NCBI GenBank assembly: GCA_001839685.1
Contig: MLAK01001038.1
Span: forward strand, 40,723 to 86,089
DNA: 45,367 nucleotides
Direction of reading: 5' to 3'
From: Tritrichomonas foetus
Taxonomy: Eukaryota; Parabasalia; Tritrichomonadida; Tritrichomonadidae
Under the pieces are notes generated by a model. The model saw only the letters and a list, made by a program, of their open reading frames with translations. It did not search any database and was not told the DNA's origin. The translations under genes and the position numbers were made by a program. Shown piece by piece: positions 1 to 8,666 of this stretch. Within the stretch, counting starts at the first letter, position 1. The number at the start of each line of letters is the position of its first letter.

Positions 1-44
1 CAACAGACAAGAAGAAAATCAACAACAGACAAGAAGAAAATCAA
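1..44. repeat. 22-bp tandem duplication at window edge
   Basis: Two perfect head-to-tail copies of a 22-base A-rich unit that begins caacagacaagaag, followed by an A-rich run. It lies just downstream of the HMG-box gene stop codon. It may continue beyond the window edge, so the copy number is a minimum. Confidence 0.85.
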
Positions 45-137
45 AAAAAGAAATTCCCAAAAAGAAAAGTTAAGTTAGCAAAATAATAATTCTTTTAAAA
101 TCAAGTAAGATTTGGTCGAGATCCATAAAACAGTTAG

Positions 138-800
138 CTACTGCTTTTGTTGGTTCCATGGGTAATTCGTAGCTGGTGGCGGCATATGCGGTAGTTGTGA
201 GTTTGCTGCATTCTGGAGCATCTGAATAGGAAGGTTGGCTATTTGCGGCTGGGCATTTGGGATGTCACCTGGCGCAAATGGCAATCCGACGTCGAGATTT
301 TTCTTATCTGCTTCAGCCACAGCTGCGGCTGCTGTGACGGCCTGCGTGAGCTGGGCCATCTGTGGCTGCTGTCCTTGCTGTTGTCCGCCTTTCTGGTTGA
401 GAAGTGTCTGCGCGCCAAGCAACATTAGATAGCTGGCTTCTGCGTTCGAAATACCAGCTGGCAGGGTCAAGTGATTGGCTGGCTGCCTGCTGATCTTTTG
501 TTTCCTTGGTTTATACTTATAATTTGGATGTTTTGCTTTGAACTCGGATTGGAGCTGACGTGCCTTGTCCTTGTATGGGGCCTTCTCCTCCTTAGTCATG
601 TTCTTCCAGAGCTCGCCGAACCTGTTCATGACTGACTTGTAAGTGAGATCGGGTTCTTTCTGGAGGAGCTGCTCGCGGATCTCCTTGCAGAACAGCATGT
701 AGGCATTTGGTGGCCTTTTTATTGGAGTTTCTTCGTTTTCTTCTTGTTGAGGTTCCATCGTAGAACGCGCTGTACGAGTTTTAGTAACCTTGTCTTCCAT
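138..800 (-). CDS. HMG-box DNA-binding protein with Gln-rich tail
   Basis: 220 residues from a true ATG. An HMG box spans about residues 28-97: it opens with KRPPNAYMLFCKE, continues with GELWKNMTKEEKAPYKDKA and ends in a basic KYKPRK patch. The RPPNAYMLF opening resembles the sequence-specific SOX/MATA branch more than the HMGB branch. The rest, about residues 105-220, has no recognised domain and is rich in Gln, Ala and Pro, as in many activation or interaction regions. A nuclear transcription or chromatin role follows from the family; its targets are unknown. A second HMG-box gene lies at 43206, but the two share little outside the box. No clear TCAYW initiator is visible close to the ATG. 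Confidence 0.88.
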   Translation of the reverse strand: MEDKVTKTRTARSTMEPQQEENEETPIKRPPNAYMLFCKEIREQLLQKEPDLTYKSVMNRFGELWKNMTKEEKAPYKDKARQLQSEFKAKHPNYKYKPRKQKISRQPANHLTLPAGISNAEASYLMLLGAQTLLNQKGGQQQGQQPQMAQLTQAVTAAAAVAEADKKNLDVGLPFAPGDIPNAQPQIANLPIQMLQNAANSQLPHMPPPATNYPWNQQKQ

Positions 801-1280
801 CGAATTGTTTTGGCCTTGAAAAGCGAAAAATAATTCGCCAAAATTGGCCTGTAAACGATTTCACAAAACATTGAAAAAGTCATTTTTTTCTGAGAAATTC
901 TGATGAATTCAAATATTTTCACAAAAATGGCGGCAAAAAATCTCGAGTATTCAATTTCCAAAATTTAAATGGTGATTATGGTCAATTTTATATCAAATTA
1001 TAAAAAATAACGATATCAACTTCATTGTTTTATCAAATTTAATGGTCAATTCTCATTTTGACCCATTTCATGCTAAATTAACCTTTATTCAAAACGTATA
1101 ATCCTCCAGTGATTTAGCGAGGTTTGTCATCGAATTCCAAAATTTTATGAAAATCTATTCAAACGGAAAAAAAGATAACTCACATTATTAGAAAATTTGA
1201 TAAAAACCACGAAAAACCTTTATCAGTTAGAATTTATCTCATATTTCATATCATATGTCAATGTATAGAATAAATTGACA
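801..1280. other. intergenic region upstream of the HMG-box gene
   Basis: AT-rich spacer with no convincing gene. It should hold the promoter of the minus-strand HMG-box gene, but I see no consensus initiator near the ATG. An 80-residue minus-strand frame at 719-961 overlaps the HMG gene in another frame and looks like chance. Confidence 0.5.
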
Positions 1281-1281
1281 A

Positions 1282-1430
1282 GGTGTAGCTGAGCCATTTC
1301 GTGATGAAGCGTGGCTACCAACGTGGGACGCCATCATTATTATCACTTTCACCCAGGATAGTCATAGTCCTGCGTATTCTTTAATACGCAGGCCCCAAAA
1401 AACCAACATTCCATATTACCAAAGCTTTTT
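1282..1430 (+). ncRNA. candidate small structured RNA (unidentified)
   Basis: A patch richer in G and C than its surroundings. It contains a perfect 10-bp stem with a CTTT loop: CCTGCGTATT at 1369-1378 against AATACGCAGG at 1383-1392. It also has a possible closing pair, GGTGTAGC (1282-1289) with GGCTACC (1313-1319), and a short competing hairpin, CAGGA (1354-1358) with TCCTG (1368-1372). Runs of five and six T follow at about 1426-1439 and could act as a Pol III-type stop. There is no open frame. I could not match it to tRNA, 5S, SRP or an spliceosomal RNA. The ends are guesses. Confidence 0.3.
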
Positions 1431-1798
1431 ACCTTTTTTGTGATATTATTTTCATTCCTTTTATATTTTCAATCGCCTTTTGGTTATCGCTTCAAGTATG
1501 TAATTCCAGCTCCTGAGCAGTTAACGATTTACAGCTTCACGCTAAAAATCATAAGATTAATTAATGATATTATTTCGTATAAATTTTGAATAATGAATAA
1601 TTGTTGTATTTGAGAAACATCTCTCTCCCCCTTTTCTCTGCGTTTCTGATGAGGCCGGAATGATAATGAATTCCCGATCTAATATGAATTACAAAAAAAT
1701 ATGGTTACATTTCCCATTGAAACATGATGAATCATCTAAACAGACCTATTCAAATTATTTCTCAGAAAAGGAAAGCCACTTGTTCCAAGACCAACAAA

Positions 1799-1893
1799 GT
1801 ATGTTCACTTTGCTCTGATGATATTGTTCCTCTCGTCTGAAATATGTTGAAGTTTAACAACGTCTGAGCTTCGTTCAATCAACTAACACACAG
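1799..1893 (+). other. predicted 95-nt spliceosomal intron without a recognised gene
   Basis: Begins with GTATGT at 1799-1804 and ends with ACTAACACACAG at 1882-1893, the full extended branch-acceptor motif known for Trichomonas introns. Splicing joins AACAAA to AGTCATC. None of the three joined frames is long. The longest readings that begin with ATG are a roughly 49-residue product from 1660 and a 43-residue Lys/Ser-rich product from 1724. A third frame runs further downstream but has no ATG. The locus may be a small protein gene, a spliced non-coding RNA or a decayed gene. Confidence 0.6.
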
Positions 1894-2578
1894 AGTCATC
1901 ATAATTCGCTTTATTCCAAAAGCACTTCCAACGGTGAGAACTTGGTTTAAATTCTTTTCATTTTGGTTTTTTAAATCGAATCCCAATTAATAAGCGACAA
2001 CATTTTTTAAACAATATATCCTATTTTTTTTTTAATTTCTTTTCGGTATATTCATTTTGCTTCGCCTTAATTCATCATTTTTGTATTTTCCTCAGCTGTG
2101 CTTCGTTTTTGCTTGAACATTCAAATTTTGAATTATCAACAATTAAAGGTAAAGAAAAAACAATAAGGAAAATAAATATAAGTAATAGTATTCTTTACAA
2201 ACAATGCATTCAAATGACTCCGGGTCCAAAAAAAATAAAAAGAAGAATCAATTTACAATGGGAAAAATAACTTTTTGATAGATGTTGATGATGGGTAACT
2301 GTTCAATAACATTCCAAATGTGGTAAAAATTAATAAGTAGACATTGAAGCTTGATTACAGGTTCATTTCGAATTTCATTTCACCTTCATTGTTTCCAAGT
2401 CGGAAAACCAGACAAATGATTATCAAAATCATCAAGCAAATTGCATGAAGCAATTCATTTCTTGAAAAAAAATTCATTTCTTGGGTTTAAACATGAATTG
2501 ATGACATTTTAATTTTGGGAAATGAAAAATTGCTCTGAAAATTAAAAATCTTGTTTTTCTGAAAAGTTCACTACAATG
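1894..2578. other. intergenic region downstream of the orphan intron
   Basis: AT-rich sequence with no open frame that looks coding. The first 60-90 bases after the acceptor would be exon 2 of the spliced locus. Beyond that I see nothing definable before the PLAC8-type gene. Confidence 0.5.
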
Positions 2579-2866
2579 CTAGATGACAGATTTGAGCTCA
2601 CGGGCATCTTGGCAAATGGCACAATATGAGCAGAATGTGATAATTAAGCAATCATCACAATAATCCTTCCTAATTTTACTCTGGGATTTAACAAGTTGAC
2701 GAACCCAAAATGGTGAAAAACAACAACAGCAATGACATATTCCACAATTTTCTGAGCGGAGAGCCGCCAAATTACTAGCATTTAAGCAGCATGGGCAGCA
2801 CAATCCATAAATACAAATATCAATATCACCACAGCAACCACAAAGTGGCGTTTGGTAACTTTGCAT
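2579..2866 (-). CDS. PLAC8-family cysteine-rich protein
   Basis: 95 residues, ATG start. The protein is very Cys-rich, with paired cysteines throughout: CGCCGD near residues 9-14, YGLCCPCC near 20-27 and CHCCCCFSPFW near 44-54, then CDDC and CSYC. The CCPC patch, the conserved length of about 100 residues and the late aromatic and charged region (FCSYCAICQDARELK) match the PLAC8/Cys-rich family. That family includes small membrane-associated proteins linked to cell-size control and metal handling. The cysteine-dense segments could be membrane-embedded or metal-binding, but no function can be assigned from sequence. It stands alone, with no partner genes nearby. Confidence 0.8.
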   Translation of the reverse strand: MQSYQTPLCGCCGDIDICIYGLCCPCCLNASNLAALRSENCGICHCCCCFSPFWVRQLVKSQSKIRKDYCDDCLIITFCSYCAICQDARELKSVI

Positions 2867-3282
2867 GTAAATATTTCAAAATCCTATTCGATTTTTCATA
2901 TAACATTTCAGTATCAAAAATCTTCAAAGTGAGAAAAAGAATAAATCCGTGAATCTCTGTTTAATGGTATCATTCTTTTATTTCCGCAAGACCGATTTTT
3001 ATTAGAATCTATCCTTTTTGTTATTCAATGTTTCTATTTGAATTTCTGAAATTCGAGCTGTTTGACATTTTATCATTTAATAAGATAGTACATTTAATAT
3101 TTAAAATTAGTGTAATGTAAAATCATAGCCATGAGGAGTAGGTAAAGTAAAAAAAAAAGTTAAATTAATTAATTCCATTTATTACACATTTCAAACAAAG
3201 AATCAAACGAATTCTCATGGATCATTTACCATGAAATCAGTCTGACTAATTTAGTTACTAATTATTATAATCCACAATGATA
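2867..3282. other. intergenic spacer
   Basis: AT-rich. It holds the presumed promoter of the PLAC8-type gene and the 3' end of the next minus-strand gene. Nothing else is visible. Confidence 0.5.
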
Positions 3283-3924
3283 TTAGTCACTATAAGATTC
3301 TTCAAATGACACGGATCGAATGCCATTTTTATCGGGACCATATTTAATATGAAATGACTTGTTTCTTGCATCATCATACTCTGAGTCACCTAGTTCTTCA
3401 AAATCAAAGTCGATATTTTGGTTCAGGTCAATGCTTTCATTATTCAATCCAGCATCAACATCATAATAATCGTTATCTTGAATTTTTTTGGCTTTTACGC
3501 ACCAAAACCTATTTTTCCATGCTCGAAAATATTTCATTTGAAGCCTTCTCTTCAAATTTGGAAATAAAAATAGACTATTTGATGGATCCTCTTGAAACAT
3601 CGTCATCATTTCTTCAAACTCGCATTCGTTAAATAAAAGTGCGTCACTAGTTTGAACACCTGTTTGAAAGCGAACCGTTTTTTTCTTATTTGGTGATTTT
3701 TTTCTGTTTCTTAGTGAATTTTTCCGGTTTCCATTGTTAGAATAATTGCCATCATTTGCGCCATTTGATAACGCATAAAACCTGCGAATATCATTTTGTC
3801 GATTTATTAATTGGGAATTTCGATAATCGGCTGAATTTTCGTCTTGATAATAATAAAATGCTCTCCTGTCGTATCCATCGATGTCATACAGTCCTCGGAT
3901 ATGTGTTATATTTTTATTCGTCAT
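3283..3924 (-). CDS. hypothetical lineage-specific protein
   Basis: 213 residues from the ATG that begins MTNKNITHIRGLYD. The frame stays open for 34 more codons upstream but only to a GTG, which is not a credible eukaryotic start. The N-terminal half is Asn/Arg/Tyr-rich. A basic block near residues 65-85 (NRKNSLRNRKKSPNKKKT) could be a nuclear signal. The middle carries FEEMMTMFQEDPSNSLFLFPNLKRR, then an aromatic basic stretch (KYFRAWKNRFW). The C-terminal 60 residues are acidic, with many Asp. I recognise no domain. The alternating basic and acidic layout fits a nuclear or scaffold protein, but that is a guess. Confidence 0.55.
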   Translation of the reverse strand: MTNKNITHIRGLYDIDGYDRRAFYYYQDENSADYRNSQLINRQNDIRRFYALSNGANDGNYSNNGNRKNSLRNRKKSPNKKKTVRFQTGVQTSDALLFNECEFEEMMTMFQEDPSNSLFLFPNLKRRLQMKYFRAWKNRFWCVKAKKIQDNDYYDVDAGLNNESIDLNQNIDFDFEELGDSEYDDARNKSFHIKYGPDKNGIRSVSFEESYSD

Positions 3925-4358
3925 TTTAAATAAAATAAACCTTAGAAAGACTGGCGGGAAATGATTGAAATAAAATTTTGAGTCCACTTTTTCTTTACTA
4001 CACTTTTTCCAAACTTTATGACTCACATGCGGTTATTAAGATATGATAATATGATTGTTATTACCATGATTCCCTTTCAATTGATAATTCATTCTCCGAA
4101 TAACCAACATGGTAAATCTTCAAATTCATTCTTTTCTATAATCAAATTGTTCAAATGAATAATTATTTTTCTTAAAATAGGTTCATTAGTGAGGCAATTA
4201 AATCCCAATTTTGAAATTGAATTACAGCAAAATGAAAAGATGGTCATCATTGTTTGACAATAAAACACATGCAAATAAAATCATAATTCAAAATTAAATA
4301 AAGATATGAGATGGATTTCCCTCGTACATAATATATTTATCTATACTCTATATATTTG
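3925..4358. other. intergenic spacer
   Basis: AT-rich region between two minus-strand genes. A 61-residue minus frame at 4089-4274 has no recognisable content and is probably chance. No repeats or structured elements were seen. Confidence 0.5.
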
Positions 4359-5688
4359 TTAAAATGATTCATTAGGATTATTCACAGTATTATCCATAAT
4401 TTCTGTGAGTTCTCCTGTTGCAAGACTTTCCGATCTTTTATGGTATCTTGCCATTAACTTTGAAAGAGAGTCTTGACGGCGATGTTTAGCCTGTATTGGA
4501 CGGAATTTTCCAGTTGCTAACAGCTGTTCACAAACTGTTTGTTTAACTGGTGTAACAAATTCAATATCTGATCCGGAAGAACGAATCTTCATTGGCTTTT
4601 CGGAAGTTACCGCGCTCATTTGCTCTCTTTTTAGTATCTTTTCTTCGAAATTTTCTGTCATAATTGTGTTTAATAGAATGTTATTCCCATTACTAGTTAT
4701 TCCATTCTTATTGTCAATTTTAATATCTATTTTCAAATTACTTGTTTCAATATAAGTCTTCACCCATGGAAAATTCAATGCTTGTTGACTTGTAAAACGA
4801 TTTTTTGGATCTTTACATAATAGCCCTTTTAGTAAAGGAAGAATTGATGGCTCAATATCAGTGTAGTCTGGGTCTTTATGTTTTATCTTTTCACGGAGGA
4901 CAGGAATTGTTTCACCTTTAAAAGGAAACTTTCGTTTGATTAGCATATAAAGTAGAACACCTAAACTCCACATGTCAACGACTTCTGTAAATGTATCATG
5001 AATTTCATCATAAACTTCAGGTGCTAAATATTCTGTATGTTAGACTATCTTAAAAAATCGCAATGCATGTTTCAATGAATAGATAATTTCTAATCTCACC
5101 AATAAACAAAAATGGCTTGAATTAGATATATCATTGAAAAGACATTGGCGAAAAGTACATACTTGGTGATCCACATCTTTTCATTAAAGTAACATCACTT
5201 TTGTCATCATTGAGGTCTCCAGAAAATCCAAAATCAATCAATCTAATATTGTCATTCTCATCAATTAAAACATTTTCAGCTTTAATATCGCGATGAACAA
5301 CATGCATTTCATTGTGCAAGTAATAAATCGCGAGTAATAATTGACAGAAATATTTCCGAGCTGTGTCGTTGGATAAAAAACATGGGCTTTTGATATGACT
5401 AAGAAGTGTTCCACAAGGGACATATTCCATTATCAAGTAATAGTTCAGAAAATTTTCTGTAGAGTAATAAAGAGGGGCAATAAAAGGATGATTTATTTTT
5501 GATTGAATCATGATTTCATTTTCAAGCCTTCGTTTATTGATGGATTGACGAACGCTGTTTTTGGTCACAACCTTAATTGCAACATTTTTTTGAGATGATT
5601 CATGGTGAGCAAGCCATACTTCAGCAAATGCACCAGATCCAAGTTTCTCATCGAGTATAAATCCACGCGGTCTTGAAGGTTTAATCAT
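4359..5688 (-). CDS. CAMK-like Ser/Thr protein kinase, two exons
   Basis: Exon 1 is 5688-5163 and exon 2 is 5032-4359; together they give 399 residues. Removing the intron restores the activation segment: CGSP from exon 1 joins KYLAPEVYDE from exon 2, giving the APE motif that the unspliced frame lacks. Visible kinase elements are the Gly loop GSGAFAEVW (about 17-25), VAIK Lys39, alpha-C Glu near 58, VHRDIKAENVL with Asp near 133, DFG at 152-154, then DMWSLGVLLYML and the C-lobe Arg in the PKNRF motif. The AEN and GFSGDL forms resemble the CAMKL/SNF1-like group. A tail of about 130 residues, rich in Ser, Lys and Arg, follows the kinase domain. All catalytic residues are present, so it should be active. 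Substrates are unknown. Confidence 0.92.
5033..5162 (-). other. 130-nt spliceosomal intron in the kinase gene
   Basis: Read on the minus strand, the intron starts GTATGT at 5162 and ends TCTAACATACAG at 5033. It contains in-frame stops. The splice falls after the first base of a Lys codon and fuses the two halves of the kinase activation loop into an ordinary CGSPKYLAPE sequence. The acceptor differs from the ACTAACACACAG consensus at two positions but keeps CTAAC and ACAG. Confidence 0.93.
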
Positions 5689-5704
5689 CAGTCTATCAAC
5701 AATT

Positions 5705-5709
5705 TATGA
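5705..5709 (-). promoter_or_regulatory. Inr-like initiator of the spliced kinase gene
   Basis: The minus strand reads TCATA, matching the trichomonad initiator TCAYW. Its A lies 19 bases before the ATG, inside the usual short 5'UTR range. This is a pattern match only. Confidence 0.5.
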
Positions 5710-7323
5710 AATAAATTAAATCTGATTTGATAATTTTGATATTACTTGACATTTAAAGGTGAATTTCTAATCAGTTCTCTATTCAAAATTATAATACAGT
5801 TTTAATCTCAAAATTGTGTGTAATCTTTTCAAAAAGCTTTTGACAATCAATCAAATAATCTTTATAAATTATTTTGAATGCTATTCAATATATAATTTAT
5901 TCAATAATTTCAATGGATTTCTTTCAAAGTAATGAAAATTCCACGCTAAAGTTTTCTACCCGTTATCATTGAAGCTCCGATTATCATCGAAAAAAATCTT
6001 TATTTTTCTTCTATGAATCATTGGCTTATATCTTACTATATCTTTGTTGTAAAGTTCTTTCAATAGAGAAGAGTTCATCTTCATGATTTCTTGTTTTATG
6101 AAAAGAATAATTATGGATTTGTTATAACACATGTACCACTTAACTCAAAGAAGATGTCATCATGGGAAAGTGAAATGATTTTTTTAGCATTTTTGCGATG
6201 ATCACTTTTCCTGTTAAACTATAAATAGATAGTGACTCACCATTAGTGAGACTGTTTGAACATATTTGAATAAAAAACTTTCATTTTATCGAAGTCAATG
6301 GAAACGTTAAATCTGTGATAGATCGCATATAATCAGAAATCAGACACGACTTTGATTCAGATTATTGTATCAATACGCAATCGAATCATGGAATGCTGCA
6401 GTGCTTTCCCCATTAATGAAAAACACTTTGCATACTTCTTGCTGAAATGATCAAAATTTTGATTTCTTTGTCGTAATTTCTATGAAATTATTATTATTTA
6501 ACTTAATCGAATAACCATTGTAAGCTCTTTTTGTGAATGAATATCTTCGAATTTTATTTCTTTCATTATTTATATTGATTCAATTCGGTTTTTTATTTTA
6601 TTTATTTTATTTGGCGAGCATTCTATATTACCTTTGAGAATATTCTCAAAGATAAGTAATGACCATTCAAATTGCTTCCAAGCATTGAAGATAATTTCGG
6701 TGATGAAGTCTCGATTATGATGATGACTATGCTCATATTTAATATCATATTATCTGAATATAATCTAGAATATAATGAAAACTTGAAAGATAGGGAGATA
6801 ATATCATGAATCTTGAATTGAATTAAAGGCCTTTGCTAAAAACATAAAAATTGCATACCCAATCTATAGTCTATCGCTATACGGCAAAAATTACCCTTTC
6901 AGAAAAATTGTATAAACGTATTTATGCAAATCCGACATTTATTTCTGAATTTTTCTGAGTAGAATGACGGTTTTCACAGAGGTTGTTTAGAAAAGGAATA
7001 TAACAAAATTGAGTTTCATGTATTCATTTAGTCCAGTTTTCCCATAATCGGAATATTTTCAGAAATATCCAATAAAAGTCTTTTTATTTCCAATAATTAG
7101 AATCATTATCTAAGTTTTACTATAAATATATGAAAATATAGACTTTTTCTTTTATTATTTCTGAGATGTTCGATGAAAACTTGTTGTCTTGTTTTTGGCT
7201 GGACTTATCAAATCTTTATGATGTGAAGTGAAATTGAAGTAAAATTTTGGGAAATTTCTGTGTTATTTTTGTTCAGCTGTCATACAAATTGAGAATATTG
7301 CATTCAAAATCATTATAATTTTT
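5710..7323. other. 1.6-kb gene-free region
   Basis: AT-rich stretch with no ORF over 60 codons. It contains a perfect 20-bp palindrome at 6632-6651 and a small hairpin, CTCAC-catta-GTGAG, near 6235. Its promoter content would serve the two divergent genes at its ends, the kinase on the left and the Ubl-UBA gene on the right. No other signal was found. Confidence 0.5.
6632..6651. repeat. perfect 20-bp palindrome
   Basis: CTTTGAGAATATTCTCAAAG reads the same on both strands. It is isolated in a gene-free region, about 700 bases upstream of the Ubl-UBA gene. It could form a cruciform or bind a dimeric factor, or be chance. Confidence 0.8.
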
Positions 7324-7328
7324 TCATT
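7324..7328 (+). promoter_or_regulatory. Inr-like initiator of the Ubl-UBA gene
   Basis: TCATT matches TCAYW, with its A 17 bases before the ATG at 7343. The spacing is typical for trichomonad genes. This is a pattern match only. Confidence 0.5.
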
Positions 7329-7342
7329 TTTTCTTTTGGAAA

Positions 7343-8005
7343 ATGGATTTTAACATACTTTTTAAAACTACATTTCGTGAATTTCCAATCAAAATAGATT
7401 CTCTCGACAAACCTTTCTCTTGTCTCCGAGATATGTTTTGGAAAACGTCCAAAGTATTTCACGTGAATTTTGAATTTCAGGGACGCCTCCTTCAAGCTGA
7501 TGACATTATGAGTGAATGCGGACTTTTCAATGGGGCACAAATTTACGCCAAACCTCAAAAAATTACAAAGCATGCTCGTAACAACGGAGTTTCCGCCCCA
7601 GCTCCACTCGTCAAGCCGCTCGCATCGTCGTGCCAGTTAGCGCCACGTGCTTCAAGAAGAACCAGAAGAAGTTCAACCACACTCGATGATGAGCGACTTG
7701 TCAATATTTTGGCAGATAGCGGTTTTGACAAGGATCGAAGCAGAAAAGCTTTACAAATGGCATATGGAAACATAGACTTGGCTGCAGAATATATGCTTTC
7801 GAATAAAGATCTTGAAAATCGACCCAACAATTCCAAACGCATACGAACTCACACAGTGACTCATTCTCTACCAATCGGATGCTGGCAGCAATCTTTTGAT
7901 AGACTTGCTGCCAAAGGTGTCGATGGAATTACAACGTTTCAAGTTTTAATGCTTTCAAAATTTAATGAAGTAGCCGCTTCCAAAATATTGGAATCAATGG
8001 CTTAG
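7343..8005 (+). CDS. Ubl-UBA domain protein (ubiquitin receptor type)
   Basis: 220 residues, ATG start. Residues 1-70 look like a divergent ubiquitin-like fold: FNILFKTTFREFPIKID, then LRDMFWKTSKV, then a FEFQGRLLQADDIMSECGLFNGAQIYA block matching the ubiquitin pattern of Gly, Leu, Asp and hydrophobic positions. A basic linker (ASRRTRRSS) follows. A UBA domain lies at about 115-155: ERLVNILADSGFDKDRSRKA, then ALQMAYGNIDLAAEYML, with the typical G(F)-x-x-x-x-AL-x-x-x-x-GN-x-(D/E)-x-A pattern. The C-terminal 50 residues are uncharacterised. Proteins with this pairing shuttle ubiquitinated cargo to the proteasome or bind ubiquitin-like partners; this role is inferred. There is no STI1 or retropepsin region, so it is not a standard ubiquilin or Ddi1. 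Confidence 0.8.
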   Translation: MDFNILFKTTFREFPIKIDSLDKPFSCLRDMFWKTSKVFHVNFEFQGRLLQADDIMSECGLFNGAQIYAKPQKITKHARNNGVSAPAPLVKPLASSCQLAPRASRRTRRSSTTLDDERLVNILADSGFDKDRSRKALQMAYGNIDLAAEYMLSNKDLENRPNNSKRIRTHTVTHSLPIGCWQQSFDRLAAKGVDGITTFQVLMLSKFNEVAASKILESMA

Positions 8006-8360
8006 GTTAGATTGTTTGTTTTGTTATTACATAAAATGTATTTATATTTCAAACTTCCCAAAACTTTTTTGACATTTTGTCAAATTCTTGGACCATGCCT
8101 TATTTTTCAGCTAAACACAAAGTTTGATCCTACATCTTGATTCAATGGGCAGCTTCAGGAGTTGAAATTTCAAGTCGAAGTTTCTTTTTTTGTATTTTTG
8201 TTTAATTCCACGTGACAAACTTCATTCAATAGTCTATTCTTGACTGCTAACAGAGATTTCAATTGAAATCAAGTCAGCTGTCTTCAAATGTATCAATATA
8301 ATTTTAATTCATTAGCCAGCGATGTTCAATGAATAATCTTTACTTGAATAATCAGATAAG
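8006..8360. other. intergenic spacer
   Basis: 3' region of the Ubl-UBA gene. It contains GACTGCTAACAG near 8245, which resembles a shortened branch-acceptor, but I found no matching donor and no exon, so I do not call an intron. Confidence 0.5.
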
Positions 8361-8558
8361 ATGAGTGAATATGATGTAATGAGTGAATATTATGTAATGA
8401 GTGAATATTATGTAATGAGTGAATATTATGTAATGAGTGAATATTATGTAATGAGTGAATATTATGTAATGAGTGAATATTATGTAATGAGTGAATATTA
8501 TGTAATGAGTGAATATTATGTAATGAGTGAATATTATGTAATGAGTGAATATTATGTA
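8361..8558 (+). repeat. 18-bp minisatellite, 11 units, open in frame (MSEYYV)n
   Basis: Eleven head-to-tail units of ATGAGTGAATATTATGTA; only the first differs, with GAT for TAT. Because 18 is a multiple of three, the plus frame stays open and reads MSEYDV once then MSEYYV ten times, ending MTD and a stop at 8570. The other two plus frames are closed by the TGA in every unit. The near-perfect copies indicate recent expansion or homogenisation. Whether it is translated is unknown: the ORF is 69 residues with no consensus initiator, though it does start at an ATG. It lies about 100 bases from the 3' end of the IFT140 gene. Confidence 0.95.
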
Positions 8559-8666
8559 ATGACAGATTAGTATATAATGGCCGAAAAGAGTCGTAAATTT
8601 AATGATGAAAACAATTAAATGATTGAATTAGTGATTATTTTACAATTTTATCATGAAATCATTGTT

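Noticed and set aside
1282..1320. GTAGCTGAGC resembling a tRNA A-box and GTGATGA resembling a C box
   Set aside because: No matching B-box or cloverleaf, and the only CTGA lies before the C-box-like motif, so neither a tRNA nor a C/D snoRNA is supported.
8245..8260. CTAACAG resembling a short branch-acceptor
   Set aside because: No donor GTATGT upstream at a fitting distance and no exon after it; the Ubl-UBA gene already ends in a normal stop.
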